The translations under genes were made by a program, and so were the position numbers. Source: Hyphodiscus hymeniophilus (Eukaryota; Ascomycota; Leotiomycetes; Helotiales; Hyphodiscaceae). From it: DNA of 64,000 nucleotides. Location of the stretch: assembly GCA_016508695.1 (NCBI GenBank), contig VNKQ01000004.1, positions 620,001 through 684,000 on the forward strand. Direction: 5' to 3'. The stretch's first letter is position 1; every line of letters starts with the position of its first letter. Below, piece by piece: positions 47,125-59,517 of the stretch. A model generated the notes under the pieces. It made no database searches. It saw nothing but the letters and a program-made list of their open reading frames with translations, and was not told the DNA's origin.

Positions 47125-49194
47125 CTAAGCGTCTAACTTGAGCTTCTCTAGTAGAGTGTCAATCTTTCCTAATAGTACCTGATAATTGATCGCATCGGCA
47201 GCGAATTCATCGCTGGCTATATCTCCATCTAAAGTTCTGATCTGGCCGTTCATAAAGGGATCTGGCGTCAAATCCTGGACTTCTTTCTCGCTATTTGTTT
47301 GAGTCATAGGAGAATTCATATCAGTTGCCTCGTCCGTAGCAAATGAAGCATTCGAGAGTGCTTGTGCAGCTTCCGCAGCTTCCGCATTGATCTCGCCGTC
47401 TTCTTCCATGATGTCTTCGAGGCCAGAGTCTTCGAAGCGCAGGCGAAAACGCTCATTAAGATAGTAGCGAATGCTTGAGGACCATTAGCCAATGTACAAA
47501 CATTTTGAAGGGAAAGAAACCTACTCGTCCAACAGTTCAATGGAATCAGTTTCCTGACGTTTTTCAATGCGGCCCGCACTCTCTTTGATTAATTCCTCGA
47601 ACTCTTCCTCGTCAATATAGTCCTCCAACCTGTACGCCAGGTACCGTGCACTGAACTCCTCCAATCTTTGTACTTTCAGCGCCCAACCTGCGTGAATCAC
47701 ATCGTAAACATTGATAGATTCCACTTCGATTTCGGCCGCTTCGCCGGTCTCGGCGTGCGATCGATCTGCCAACCCACTTGTTCCATTACCCAGAGTACTA
47801 ATCACAATTGCTGCCCTCGTTTTTAATTTTTCGACGAGCAGCATGTCGGCAGCATACAGGACATCAATTGCCAGCTCAATCGGAACTTTGGCTTGCTCCG
47901 TGTAAAGAAAGTCCAGGACGATTTCCAGAACGTCCGGTGAGCAATCCACTGTGATGATTTGAAGGACTTCTGTGATCTGAGCTTCTTGAAAAGAAGATTC
48001 AAACATCGCCCGAAAATAGTCCGAGCGTAGTAGCATTGCCCTGTGAGCAGGAAATAGAACAGATTGCGGTGACCTCCTCTTACTTGCAGCAGCAAGAAAA
48101 GCTCCTCCAATTGGTATGCCGTTCAAGGGACCTATGGTATTTCTCGACTTGGGGGTAGCTTGTCCAGAAGACGATTTTTCCTCTCCGAAAGACTCGTCCG
48201 CACGCAGTAAGACATCCGCGAAAATTGCGTTGTCTCGGTTCCATTTAACATCTATGGCTCTGCTTGTATCAACGCGTATCTTATGCCTTAAAACATTGGA
48301 TCGATACCAATCCTCCATTTGGTTTCTTCCTCGCGTAACTTCATCTTGATGCCTTTGCCGTGCTATTCTTCGGTCACTCCCAGCTAGAATACCCTCCCAC
48401 AAAGACTCGATCTCTAACTGCTTGCTGACTTTATCTATGCCCTTAAAGACATCCTCTTCGGTTACAGAGCTGTTCGCGCTGAGACCCAGATCTGAGGGCA
48501 CGTCTCCCAAATATAAATATCGTAAAGCAATTTGAAATGATTCGGCGGGTATTGTGTTTGCCAATTTCCAGACAGTGGTTTCCGGCGCAGCTGAGAGTTT
48601 CTTTCGAAAGTATGGTGACCGCGCAGATAGAACAAATTTGTGTAGATTCCAAGATTCCGAGGCAGCCGTGAGACAGATATCTGAGGTTACAGGTGTTTGT
48701 CGAGTTAGGAGAGAGGTTATATGCGAGGCAAGAGGCTGTAAAGGGTCGGTGCTTTTCGAGTAATCGTACTGTAGGAGGAGGTTTCGAATCCGATTATTCA
48801 GGGCATTGTAGAGGCACCGCTCTCCTTGAAAAGTATCTCGCTCGCAGAGAGCGCCAGCTTCAAGGAGGACTCGAACAACTTCAAAGTGTCCGCAGAGACT
48901 GGCCTACGGCTGTATGTCAGCGTGTGTGCTTTGTGGAGCAGAAATCGCCCATACTTAAGTAGAAAAGCTCACCAATATCAAGGGCGTATAATCGAAAAGG
49001 TCTCTGGCATTGATATTGACTCCAGTTGAGATTGCCTCCTGGCATCCCTTCAGATCTCCTATCCTACAAGCATCACAGAGCTTCTGGTATTCCTCACTAA
49101 CATCAAGCGGACTATCTTCTCTGAGAATCCCATCTTTAATGAGCTGGTTGTCGTCCTTGAGCTTCACCTCTAGTTCATCCTTGCGTAGGACCAT
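47125..49194 (-). CDS. Ankyrin repeat and double BTB/POZ domain protein (ABTB1-like)
   Basis: Predicted 649-residue protein; relatives act as adaptors, some for Cullin-3 ubiquitin ligases, so that role is inference. Exons 49194-48973, 48903-47525, 47473-47125; introns of 69 and 51 nt, in phase. Seen: two ankyrin repeats at about 38-115 (YTPLILASLCGHFEVVRVLL spans the first intron); a first BTB-like region with WNLHKFVLSARSPYFRKKLS; a long linker; a second BTB with IFADVLLRADESFG and FPAHRAMLLRSDYFRAMFES; a helical BACK-like stretch; and an acidic C-terminus ending in a short coiled coil. The order matches ABTB1/BPOZ proteins. The exact target is not identifiable. Confidence 0.85.
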
Positions 49195-50224
49195 GGTTAT
49201 ACATATGATAAAGCCTGCAGCTAAAAATTAAAGATTTAGATGCGATCTACGGAGTTTTGGTGGCAATCGTTGTAGAGGTTGTGTTGTATTGCAATCGTTA
49301 ACGCCGATCGCCGAAGTTCAACCGATGAATAGCCAGCCGAAATTCTTCACATCGAGCTAGCTCCTTCTTTCTCACCGTACCATCCATCACCAAGCTGGAG
49401 ATAAAATTACCAAGCAACTTAAGAACTGGCTCGATGAATAGTTCCAAGCGGAGTACATCATTTGATCATTGTCATGAGCTGTCAGTGCCGAAGCATCCAG
49501 GAAATGATGTGTCTCATTTGAGCTTGCGCGAGTAACATTGGGCGCTCCATTGATTGCTAAATCCCATGCAATCAGAGGATATTGACAGTTTGGGAAATAC
49601 ACAAGAACTTTCAGGTCGATCCGAGCGTGCCAACTTGAATCAAAGGATTCAAAAGAGGTTTGTTGGCTGGACGGCCTCCGATGGCCAAACTGCGCGTTGG
49701 TTACGAATGTTTGAAGGCTTTCAGTGATCGAGGCTGTCTTCAAAGAAACTCTGTATTTGTGTGCTATGAAAAATGGTCAAAACGGAATCAAGGTCGCTTC
49801 GAGCGACCTCCAAACCGCCAGAGACCATGGTACTTCATACCCATCTCATCACACTCATGTATTCTGCAAAGGAAAGAAAAGGAACATGCCATGCTGAGTA
49901 GCACTGGTTTACCATCGCCAGGCCATTCCACACCAGTAGTGCTGCCATAATCATAAAAAGAGCAAATCAAAAAGAACACACTCCGAAGACCAGAGTAGTA
50001 ACAGTCTCATGACTCTCGAAATCGAGAACGTCCGCATGATTCAATGGTAGATCATTGATCCAGGCCATCCGTGTGGAGATCCACCAAATCAATTACCACC
50101 AATGAAACTCCAGCGCGAACGACATAACGAATATTCGAGGTCAGATATCCTATCTCGCAGGACGTATAAAGCTTCTTCGTTGAGGTTTTCTTAGCCATAT
50201 AAATGTCTTATCATATACGATCAT
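49195..50224. other. Spacer upstream of ankyrin-BTB gene
   Basis: About 1 kb between two minus-strand genes; contains the ankyrin-BTB promoter. A tRNA-like fragment near 50035 was considered and rejected. No gene recognised. Confidence 0.45.
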
Positions 50225-53100
50225 CTAGTTTGATGCAGGTAGAGCTGGAGTGAATGCGCGTCGTAATGCATTCTCGATGGCGGCCCACTCGACCTTGGCA
50301 ACGTAGGCAAGACTCATTTTCTCAAGACCTGGGCCGTAGTTGATGTACTTGTCGAAATCACCGAAGAGCTTTTCCTCTTTGCATTGGCTTCCCTTTTCGG
50401 CGTGTTCGGCAAGCGTTAACTGCTGGGAGCTGGTGCAAACCTGGCGAATTTTTGCAATGTACCACTGGAGAAAGTCAGTATCAAATTTCAATGTAAGTGA
50501 CCTCCCATGGAAAGCATATCAAGCCAGATACTTACCAATAGAACGTCGACAGGGGCATCTGGCTTGGGGCCGATGCTCCAGAGTTTAGTCCAGAGGGAAG
50601 CATGAGGAGCCAATCCGAAATCCACTGCGGTCCGGTCATCCAGTCCGGCAATGAATACAACATCGTCCTTCATAGATGGTGTGAAACCCGGCCATGTAAG
50701 AGCAGCGCGCCAGACTCGCTTAAGAAGCATGTTATTCAAATTTACCGAATCGGCCTCGTTGTTGACACGCTCAACAAGGATTTCTAACATTCTCTTCGTA
50801 GTGACGTGCAAGAGGTTACGATCTTCGATGGTGATGTAATCAACCATGTACCAAGGATACTGTTGACTGTTAGCAGAAGTGGAATGGTTTCCGGGACCAA
50901 ACCAACCTTGACCAAAGTGCTAACGAGACACTCGAATGAACGCTGTGGACAATCTTTCGAGAACGGAGTCTTCAAAGTCAGCATACAGCTTTAGTGACGA
51001 GTACTTGAATGACTTACACGTTGTGGTGATTCGACATGTTTCAGCAACATGATTAGCTCCTCCTTGATGATGAAACCATGGAAACCAGAGTTATACTTGT
51101 CGTTGGGATCTCGAGGAATGACATGGGGTCTCGAGCCATCCCACTGAACATTCTTTGCCTTGGGGAACAACTCCTTCATCAACTCACCCTGCGTGGAGAG
51201 CTCGACATCGACATGACGTTGGCCCAAGCGACCACGACCACCTTGGCGATGATTCTCAAAACGGTTTACAGCCGCAACGGCCTCGCCAAGATCGACAAAT
51301 TCGACAAAGCAGTCAAGCGTCTTGCTGGTAACTCTCTCCATTATGATGTGGATTGGCTCATATTCGGACTCGTTGACAAGTCTGGCATTGCGGCCAAGGA
51401 AAGCAAGGATTTCCGCACGGCTCGTGCTGTATGGAATCTACAACTTCTTAGAAAGGAAGATCACGAGAGCGGAAGATACATACATTCTTGATCTTAATAA
51501 CACCATAATTGTCGGGCTTGGCTTGACGACAATACTCGGTGAAAGGAATGTTGTAAGGGTCGAGGGCTTCTGCAAGACTCGGGTTACGCATGCCGCCTTG
51601 GGTCAGAGTCATGAGTTCTTGACTCAATGGGCAAGAACCGAAGCCAGCGGTGAACCGACAAGGTGCCATGCAGTCGAAAGGGCCTGATGTGACAGCAGCG
51701 GCGGCGATAAATGGGTCTGGATCATCCAGAGCCATCAAGCTCAAAGCATTGATCGGTAGTGGGGATCCCCGACCTCTGAGTTCTGCACCATTCACAACAC
51801 CAGCATCTGATAAACGACGAATTCCGCCAGCCGAGTCAGTGATCGACTTGCTTGCAGACGTGATTGTCTGGCCACGACGAGATCGAAGCTGCGGAGTGTG
51901 AGTTCCAGTGTGACGATGTGTAGACAAAACATCAGTATCAACAGGCTTCGGCTTCGAAATAGGTGTGGGAGCAGCGATAGTATCTTCCTCGACGGCCCGG
52001 CTCTTGTTGTTGCCCTTGTTCTTACGGCTTCTGGAACGGCTTCTGGAAGACTCGGGAGTTCCGCTGTTCGATACAATCTTTTCGGGACTCGTGGCACGAG
52101 TGCCTGGATTAGCCTGGACAGGACCACCAACGAACGGAGTGCTCGAATTGGATCGCTTGTTGCTGTTTCGAGAATCATTCTGGCGCTCCTTTCCGTCAGA
52201 TGCTGTTGCCGTTGCGAGAGACTTCTTCTGAAAGCGCGTAGTCGAAGCATTGCTGACAGCTGAAGCAGGTCTGTTTGCATTGATGCTTCGCGGTCCCGAC
52301 TTTAAGTTGCGACCTTGATTATGGCTATTGCACATATTTCCGGGAGCAGAGCTGAAGCTGGTGTTCGCGAAGTTCTGGCCAGTGTATGCGTTGGTCAAGG
52401 GTGCTGGGAAGCTCATAGAACCCGGCATTTGGCTGTTGTACATGCTGGAGTTTCCGAACATATTCGCATTACCATTGTACATGGCATTGGGGGCCTGATT
52501 TGCAGTACCGACAGCGTAATGCGGCATAGTGGTTCCATCGGGAGCGTTGTACTGGCTAGCATTGTTTGATGCGACAAAACCGGGACCGAAGTGGCCATGT
52601 GGAACAGCACCGGCATCGAATGTGTTTTGAAGCTGAGGACTCATGATATTGCCATTGAAATGCGCGTTACCTTGTTGTTGATACGTGGAAACGCCTTGTT
52701 GACCTAGCTGTTGTTGATAAGCTGAAGTCATCGAATCGTTCCGACCATGTTGCGTGTAAGGCAAAGCTCCCCAGCTTTGTGCAGTGAAGCCAGCGGAAGG
52801 GAGGGTTGGCGTGTTCCCTTGCGGGATGTATGGTGACGAGTTGGGGTTCAACGAAGATGAGGAACCATTGCTTCGTGTCTGAGTGTAAGGACCGAATCCA
52901 CCGTTGACAGCGTAGTTGGCCTGTTGGAGTTCTTGAGGAAGGTGAAACGGAAGGGGAACCTGAGTTCTGAATGAATCGTTGGAGTCAGCGGAATCGGTCG
53001 AGCCAAAGCTACCTTGCTGATGGAGGTTGAGTTGTTGGTAACTGGGGACTGAGTTCTGCACATGATTGCCCACTGGCAAAGCACCTCGTCGACGATCCAT
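50225..53100 (-). CDS. RRM-containing RNA-binding protein with long disordered N-terminus
   Basis: Predicted 887-residue protein. Exons in transcript order: 53100-51484, 51437-51018, 50969-50907 (63 nt), 50859-50536, 50464-50225; introns 46-71 nt, in phase. Seen: a Gln/Asn/Ser/Gly-rich low-complexity N-terminus of about 300 residues with repeated YQQQ, then a basic SRSRSRSRK patch, then an RRM-like fold at about 530-625 (GVIKIKNIPYSTSRAEILAF, then CFVEFVDLGEAVAAVNRFEN). A conserved-looking C-terminal helical region follows (residues about 680-887). I do not recognise the ortholog; such proteins often sit in RNA granules, which is inference. The first ATG is 53100; a TTG at 53109 is in frame. 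The prion-like N-terminus is notable. Confidence 0.8.
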
Positions 53101-53792
53101 TGGAGTCAACGTGTAGGTTGATGAAGGGAAGAATTGTTGTACTGTAGGTGAGAAAATGTGATGCTCTGAGAAAGTTTGAAGGGGAGAAGGTGTGGGGAAA
53201 GACTTGGGAGTGCAGTTTTGTTGAAGAGGTGACTGAAGCGAAGTGAATTTGCGAAGAGCTCAAAGCAAATCGGCGAGTCTGAGGAACGAAAAGTTGCCGT
53301 TCAACGCGAGGACCGCTTTGATAGTCGTTTATTGGCGGGTTTTGAGGGGAGCAATTGGAATTATCGTCTGATGAGGCATATCGTTTGTGTCGTTAAATTG
53401 TCTGATAGCCTCCTTCGATAAACAACTTCTCTCGCTACGCCCCTGAGCAAGCCGTCCTGCCGTCTCTCAGTTGCAATCGCAATGAAATGTACGAGATTCT
53501 ATCTCACATCTTCATTCAGCATTATTACACCCATGTTGAGTGAATTACCGTGTTGAGAGAATTGTAAACAGCACGCTGAAGTCGTGGGGATAATATTTCT
53601 AGCGGACTCTAGCAATAAACAATCTAAGTGCCATCTAGACGAGTTTGCCATTACCTGTAAACTCATAAGCCTTCCAAGTCTTCATTACATCAATGGTTAT
53701 GTGAGTCCGTTACCCACTTCAAGCGCTGACTTGATAAAGAGCTTCTTGAAGCCCAATATCATTCGAGCAACATCAACAATGTGATCTCTGAA
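53101..53792. other. Upstream region of RRM gene
   Basis: Contains the RRM-gene promoter and leader. Ordinary composition, no gene recognised before the pseudogene that begins near 53793. Confidence 0.45.
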
Positions 53793-54462
53793 AGCAGACT
53801 CTACATCGCTCACAGTATCCCAGCGGAGCCAGCAGCGGGAGGACCCGTCCCTTGGTCACCTATCTTCTGCTTCGTGGTAAAAACAGCGCAGACTTAGTCA
53901 ACACACTTATCATGACCGTTTAGACAGTTGCAGAATAGATCGAGAAGCTCGTTGCCCACAAAAGGCTTACTCATCTTTTCATTATGCACGGAGGTCCTCA
54001 CATGGACATCAAAATCCAGAAAGACACATTTTCGGGTGGAGAAGCTGTTTCAACAGAGGGCACAGTCGAGCAAATGAAGCAGCAGTTCTAGCGGAAGTTC
54101 TTTGCAGTCTATGGGAGAAACGTCCTCCCGAATGAGGACGTGCTGACTAACGTCGCGGCGCTGATAGTTGCACAACTGTTACCAGATGGAGTGTTTGTGG
54201 TCGAAGGATGTTTGGGACCTTTGCTGCGGCATATGATTCGCACATACACGATAGATTCATCCTCCACGTCCCGGACTTGCACCCGGTCGTTGCAGATGAT
54301 GTGTTGTATGGCGATGTGCATCAATATCTAGTCGTAGCGATTCCGAAAGCTAGGAGGAAAATCTGGACCAAAGTGGTTGAGTCAATGGAGAGTACAGAGC
54401 CTCGAATCGTCGTTCCTGGGCATAGAAGCCGTGGATTGAGTCTATTACTTGAAGAGCAGTAA
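53793..54462 (+). pseudogene. Decayed metallo-beta-lactamase-fold hydrolase
   Basis: Fragments in three frames read as one MBL-fold protein: an N-terminal SIPAEPAAGGPVPWSPI piece near 53820, then IEKLVAHKRLTHLFIMHGG and EAVSTEGTVEQMKQQF, then LHPVVADDVLYGDVHQYLV and EPRIVVPGHRSRG. In-frame stops lie at 53936-53938 and 54089-54091, and the reading frame shifts at least twice. The metal-binding block normally HxHxDH is here HGGPHMD, so zinc binding is lost. No intron set rescues the frame. Such fungal proteins are mostly uncharacterised hydrolases; this is not evidence of drug resistance. Decay is by stops and indels, without the TA excess of RIP-treated repeats. The family call rests on resemblance only. 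Confidence 0.7.
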
Positions 54463-54829
54463 GCAGCACATGTTGATTTCTAGGCGCTAGTACATGATCA
54501 GGGGAGTAAATAGAAGGAAACTAGCGTTCGCGAAGATAGTAGAGAAGTATGCAGAATGGCTGGACAGGATTAAGACGTATTGTTTGTAGGCTGTGGTTCC
54601 GCGCTTGGGCCCAGGATGAGGAAGTCTGAGCGCATTGTAATCTTGCCTGGCAGGATGACTTTTCACACGTTCGTAATCATGTCTGAGCTCGGTATCCACA
54701 GCTTCATAATGGGATTGTTATGACCTTTGTTCTTTTATTCTCCGCAACGCCTTCCTATCTCGATACTTCGGCTCGATGCCGATCCTGGCATTGCTCACTT
54801 TCCATTGTGCTAACAGGCCGCTTTTGTAC
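54463..54829. other. Spacer between pseudogene and ARPC4
   Basis: 367 nt with no recognised feature; probably the 3' flank of the minus-strand ARPC4 gene. Confidence 0.45.
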
Positions 54830-55543
54830 TTAATCAAACTGGAAACGAAATTAGTGAAATGACGATTGACAAAGGCTAGAATGTAACCTACAGGAGTCAA
54901 GAAAGACTCTGCTACGAATCTCGCCCTGGCGTTCAACTATTGCCTGTCAGCGCCGGATAACAGCGGTCATGAGCCACCTACAAATAGCTTCATTTCCGAT
55001 ATTTCTTTGTCAACCTCCTCCATAAACTGAATGATAAAATCCACCAGCTTGTGCTTCAACATCTCCTCAGTGTGGTAATTGGTAACCAGGAACGAGATGT
55101 CATATCCCTATAATATATTGTCAGCATTGACTCTGTTGATCTCCTTCGTCCAAGACCACATACTTTAATCGGTTTCCTCCTTAAAATGAAGAAAGCTTCT
55201 GCTCTCTGTGTCAAGAAGCGCGTGAATTTGTGTACTAGGATATGCTCAATCTCATCCGCCTGTTTGATCTTGATGCTTATGCGCACACTGTTTATACTTG
55301 GCTCAATGTAGACCCGTTCATTCTCATTTCGTGCAACAGTGAGGGAGTTCAAGAGTACTTCAGGAGAAGTCTGCGCTTCGATTTCGGGAACATTGTGTCT
55401 CTCAGAGGTTTGGGATGCGAAATTCGAGAGGCACAATGCGGAGGTCAGCGAGGAGCGGACGCATTGCAGGTAAGGCCGCAGAGATTGAGACTGTGATAGT
55501 CAGTGAGTAAAATACATGGTCTGCGAAGCCCAATAAATACCAT
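54830..55543 (-). CDS. arc19: Arp2/3 complex 20 kDa subunit (ARPC4)
   Basis: Predicted 169-residue core subunit of the Arp2/3 complex, which nucleates branched actin at endocytic patches. Exons: 55543-55541 (ATG only), 55490-55164, 55107-54982, 54936-54892, 54838-54830; introns 50-55 nt, all phase 0. Seen: SQSLRPYLQCVRSSLTSALC, the very conserved SNFASQTSERHNVPEIEAQT, FLTQRAEAFFILRRKPIKGY, then DISFLVTNYHTEEMLKHKLV and the end ARFVAESFLTPFD. The length matches the family almost exactly. The first coding exon is just the start codon and the last encodes only Phe-Asp-stop. Divergent from UBP6. Confidence 0.93.
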
Positions 55544-55860
55544 GGCATGTACGTTCTGCAGCGGAAAGTGCTCCTTTGGCTGATTTTGGTGTACTTTCGA
55601 ATTGGATGTCGTCGTCGCTTGGTGGGGTCTCCAGGCACCCTGCAAAACGTAAGAGACGCGCTAGCGGATAAAGCGACCTCTCAGTGTTTACTCGCCTTTT
55701 GAACACCGCAACTTCTTTTCGTACTAAGATTTGCTTGCGACCATCTTTCGCGGCGGTATACCGGGTCTGCAGACCATCTCTGCTGTCTGTTTCTAATACC
55801 TCAGGGACTCTGTAGTCTGCGACAAGACGTCTCTCCCACCGCCTGTTTGACCCCGCCAAA
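55544..55860. promoter_or_regulatory. Bidirectional upstream region ARPC4/UBP6
   Basis: 317 bp between two divergent start codons. A minus-strand open frame of 130 codons crosses it and has no family support. Confidence 0.5.
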
Positions 55861-57679
55861 ATGGCTTCAATCCCAGGTTTGTAATCCTTCACAGAGGAGT
55901 AGTGTTTGGCTTTATTAACAGATTACTCTAGTCATTGTCAAGCATCAGGGCAAGAAGTACGATGTTGAATTAGACCCTACTTCGAATGGCGAAACCTTTA
56001 AATTTCAACTCTACTCCCTCACTGGCGTTGAGCCTGAACGACAGAAAATTCTGGTGAAAGGTGGACAACTCAAAGATGATACCGATCTCTCAAAAATTGG
56101 CGCAAAGCCAGGTCAGACATATATGATGATGGGCACACCTTCTGGTGGCAACGAGCTGGTGCGGCCAAAGGAAGTGATCAAGTTCGTTGAGGACATGACC
56201 GAAGCGGAGGCTGCACAGCAAGTGGGAGCCACACCAGCTGGATTACAAAATTTGGGCAATACCTGTTATCTAAATTCGACCCTACAAACTCTTCGGGCAG
56301 TTCCAGAACTCCAGGAGCAGCTGCTCAAATACACGCCTGGTCCAAGCACTGCTCCTACTGGTAACACCCTTGGTGATCTCAGCATCTTCGGTCTCGGTGG
56401 TATGGGCAACTCTTTAGATCTCACGGCGTCTCTGCGAGACTTGTACAAGCAGATGTCTGAGACTCAGGAAGGATTCCCACCTCTCGTCTTCCTCAACGCC
56501 CTCCGAACCGCATTTCCTCAATTTGCAGAGAAATCAAAGACTGGCCACGGATACGCCCAGCAAGATGCCGAAGAAGCCTGGACTCAAATCATTGCTCAAC
56601 TCCGACAAAAGATAAAGTTCAAGGACGCGGAAAATAGTGGTGAAGGCTCTGCAACGCAGGACGTTTCATTTATTGATAAGTACCTGGCTGGAAGGTTTTC
56701 ATCAATCACAGAGTGCGACGAGGAGGCTGCTAGAGAAGGTGGCGAAGAACCAGTGAAGAGTGAGGATGTTTTCTTAAAGTTGGACTGCCACATTAGCGGA
56801 ACTACCAATCACTTGAGAGACGGAATTTTGGCCGGCTTGGAAGAGCAGCTCGAGAAGAATTCCCCAGTTCTTGGAAGAGATGCTATGTACACGAAGAAAT
56901 CCCGGATATCCCGTCTGCCAAAATACCTCACCGTCCATTTCGTACGATTTTTCTGGAAGCGAGAGGCTCAGAAGAAAGCAAAGATTATGCGCAAAGTTAC
57001 CTTCCCTCACGAGTTGGATGTTGTTGAGTTCTGCACTGAGGAACTTCGCAAGATGTTAGTCCCGGTCCGAGACAAGGTCCGCGAGGTACGAAAAGATGAG
57101 GAGGATGTTGAGCGTGCTCGGAAGCGACAAAAGCGCATTCATGACAAGGAAGTTGCGGATGCCGCTGCTGGAATCGTCGACTCTGTCTCCGAATCTAAGA
57201 AGGATGATAAGAAGAAAGACGAGAAGAAGAAGGGCGACAAGTCAACTGGTGGAGACACAGAGATGGAAGATGTCGTCTACAAGACCGACGCCGAAGTCGA
57301 CGCCGAGAAAAATGCTGCTATCTTGGAAGCAAAGAAGGAGTTACATGCTTTGATCAACCCCGAGCTTGCTAAGGATGACGGGGCGAATAATTCTGGTCTC
57401 TACGAGCTTCGTGGTCTTGTCACACATCAAGGTGCTAGCGCCGACAGTGGCCACTATACGTCTTACGTGAAGAAGCAAGGCCCTCTTGACCCAAAGACTG
57501 GTGTGAGAGGCGAGGAAGATGGCAAGTGGTGGTGGTTCAACGATGACAAGGTTTCCGAAGTCGAGGCAGAGAAGATCGATACTCTGTCTGGCGGTGGAGA
57601 ATCGCACTCTGCGCTCATACTTCTTTATCGTGCTATTGCGTTGCCGACTGCGGAGGGTTTGACAGAACAGAAGCTGTAG
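55861..57679 (+). CDS. ubp6: Ubiquitin carboxyl-terminal hydrolase 6 (UBP6/USP14)
   Basis: Predicted 587-residue cysteine protease that docks on the proteasome and trims ubiquitin from substrates. Exons 55861-55876 (16 nt) and 55932-57679; the 55-nt intron splits Val6. Seen: an N-terminal ubiquitin-like domain (residues about 4-76) that binds the proteasome; the Cys box QNLGNTCYLNSTLQTLR with Cys117; KYLTVHFVRFFWKREAQKKA; and the His box GASADSGHYTSYVKK with His about 513. WWWFNDDKVS near the end completes the UCH fold. A Lys/Asp/Glu-rich insert around residues 385-425 is low complexity. The model starts MASIPVIVKHQGKKYDVELD, as in the family. All catalytic motifs are intact. Confidence 0.94.
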
Positions 57680-58329
57680 GGGGTGTTGTCTTGCATGAGT
57701 GGCGTTGATTGCAGGGGGGCGGAAAGAGTGGTGGATGTGATACAGGTAGACCAGATCATGAATGCAATAGACACCAAGCCTTCCATAATGCAGTTCCTTG
57801 TTTCTTGATTTTGTTTGTGCATGCTTGAAAGTATACGTGGTATTAATGTGTGCAGTCCACACTGCTTAATTCCATCAGGCCATTGCACGACTTCCAGAGG
57901 TTTTATATCGAATTTTCTCACTTTATCTAAGTTTCGTTCATATGTGACGATAAAAATCATGATAGAAGATACGTTCATTTTAACCAAAGTATTCCCCGAA
58001 ATTCCCAAACCAGGTAGCATTGCAATGTAAACCTACGAAAATGTGCAAATGAAGAAGGCTTGAATTGAAAGCATAAAGCAGGCGGCCATCCACACATAGA
58101 CCAAATAACTCTTTCCTCCCTTTGCAGAATGAGATTATGCTCTTTTGATTGGGGTTGAAAGTTTGATCTTGAGGTCCAGCCTTGCAGACGAGGCTGACGT
58201 TACGCCATGCGGGGCTGGTTTTGACAGCACCCTCTTTCTTCTTCACCTTCGCCAGTAATCTACAACAACAACTAGTCACATAACAACCCCAATCCTTGCA
58301 AAGACCACATTCATTACGAAGTCATAATT
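57680..58329. other. Spacer between UBP6 and glutathionyl-hydroquinone reductase
   Basis: 650 nt between two plus-strand genes; contains a terminator and a promoter. Nothing else recognised. Confidence 0.45.
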
Positions 58330-59517
58330 ATGGGCTCTGAGTCGACTTTTAAAGATGGTTCCTGGCACGGCATAATAGAAGCCGGCGGCCCATTCCCTCC
58401 TGAAAAGGGACGATACCATATGTACATCGGTCAGACAGCCCTCCACCAGCCTCAGTATTTTGTTCACTCTTGAGCCGCAGGTCTCTTTTGCCCCTTCGCG
58501 CATCGCGCCAACGAGATTCGACATCTCAAAGGCCTCACCGAGATAATAGACTTGTCAATCGTCAAGCCATATCCAAAGTACGTCAGAACCGTTTCTTCCG
58601 CTCCCTAAAGCTTACAAACCTATCAGAGGCGATGATAAAGGATGGCCAGGATGGTGCTTCCCAACAGCGGAGGATCCATACGGGGGCTCAACGGAAGATC
58701 GGCTTTTTGGGAGCAGATACCTGCACGAGGTATACTTCAAGGAGAAGAGCGATTACAAGGGCAGGTACTCGGTGCCAGTGTTATGGGACAAAAAGACTAA
58801 CCGAATGGTTAACAACGAGAGCCTGGAGTTGCTACGAATTCTCAATACTGGTTTTAACTCGATACTGCCAGACGAGTATAAGAAGAGGGACTACTATCCT
58901 GAACATTTGAGGGAAGAAATTGATGAGGTGGGGAAATGGCTACAGGATGACCTTAATTCTGGAGTCTATAAGGCTGGATTCGCACTGGATCAGGCCACCT
59001 ATGATAAAAATGTTGTCCCTGTCTTCGAGGCACTGAATCGTCTCGAGGAACTGCTGGCAAAGAATGGGGGACCATTTGTCCTTGGCAAGGAGCTGACTGA
59101 GCTTGATTTACGTCTCTTTCCCACGCTGATCAGATTTGATGCAGTCTATGTGCAGCACTTCAAGTGTAATCTCGGCACTATCAGGCATGATTACCCGGTG
59201 CTGAACGAGTGGATGAAGAACCTGTATTGGAACGTTCCTGGTTTCAGAGAAACAACGGACTTTCGACACATCAAGGAAAACGTGAGTGTGCCCGAGCGAA
59301 TGTTTTTACCTAAAGGTTAACTTTCTGCCAGTATACGAAGAGTCATGCAGATATCAACCCGAAAGCAATTACACCTATGGGTCCGATCCCAGATATTGAA
59401 GAAGGCGTTGAACTCGATTGGGGTAAATTAAGAGTTGGCGGAGTGAAACTACCCGCTATATCAGGCGTCAAAGCAGTGGTCAAGAATACAACATCCTTCC
59501 CGTTTTATAAAATCTAG
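58330..59517 (+). CDS. S-glutathionyl-hydroquinone reductase (ECM4-like, omega/Xi-class GST)
   Basis: Predicted 345-residue enzyme that removes glutathione from glutathionyl-hydroquinones; relatives include yeast ECM4/GTO1. Exons 58330-58429, 58481-58577, 58627-59281, 59332-59517; introns 49-51 nt, in phase. Seen: GGPFPPEKGRYHMYIG running into CPFAHRANEIRHLKGL with the catalytic Cys37 (family consensus CPWAHR); KGWPGWCFPTAEDPYGGSTE; VPVLWDKKTNRMVNNESLEL, the glutathione-binding region; and the all-helical domain with ELTELDLRLFPTLIRFDAVY. Tail DINPKAITPMGPIPDIEEGV also fits. The Trp-to-Phe change in CPFAHR is mild. Probably cytosolic. Confidence 0.92.

Noticed and set aside
50030..50100. tRNA-like stretch (GATTCAATGGTAGATC)
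   Set aside because: Resembles an A box, but there is no B box or pairing acceptor stem.
55500..55892. 130-codon minus-strand frame between ARPC4 and UBP6
   Set aside because: Crosses both promoters and the first exons of two well supported genes; no homology seen.
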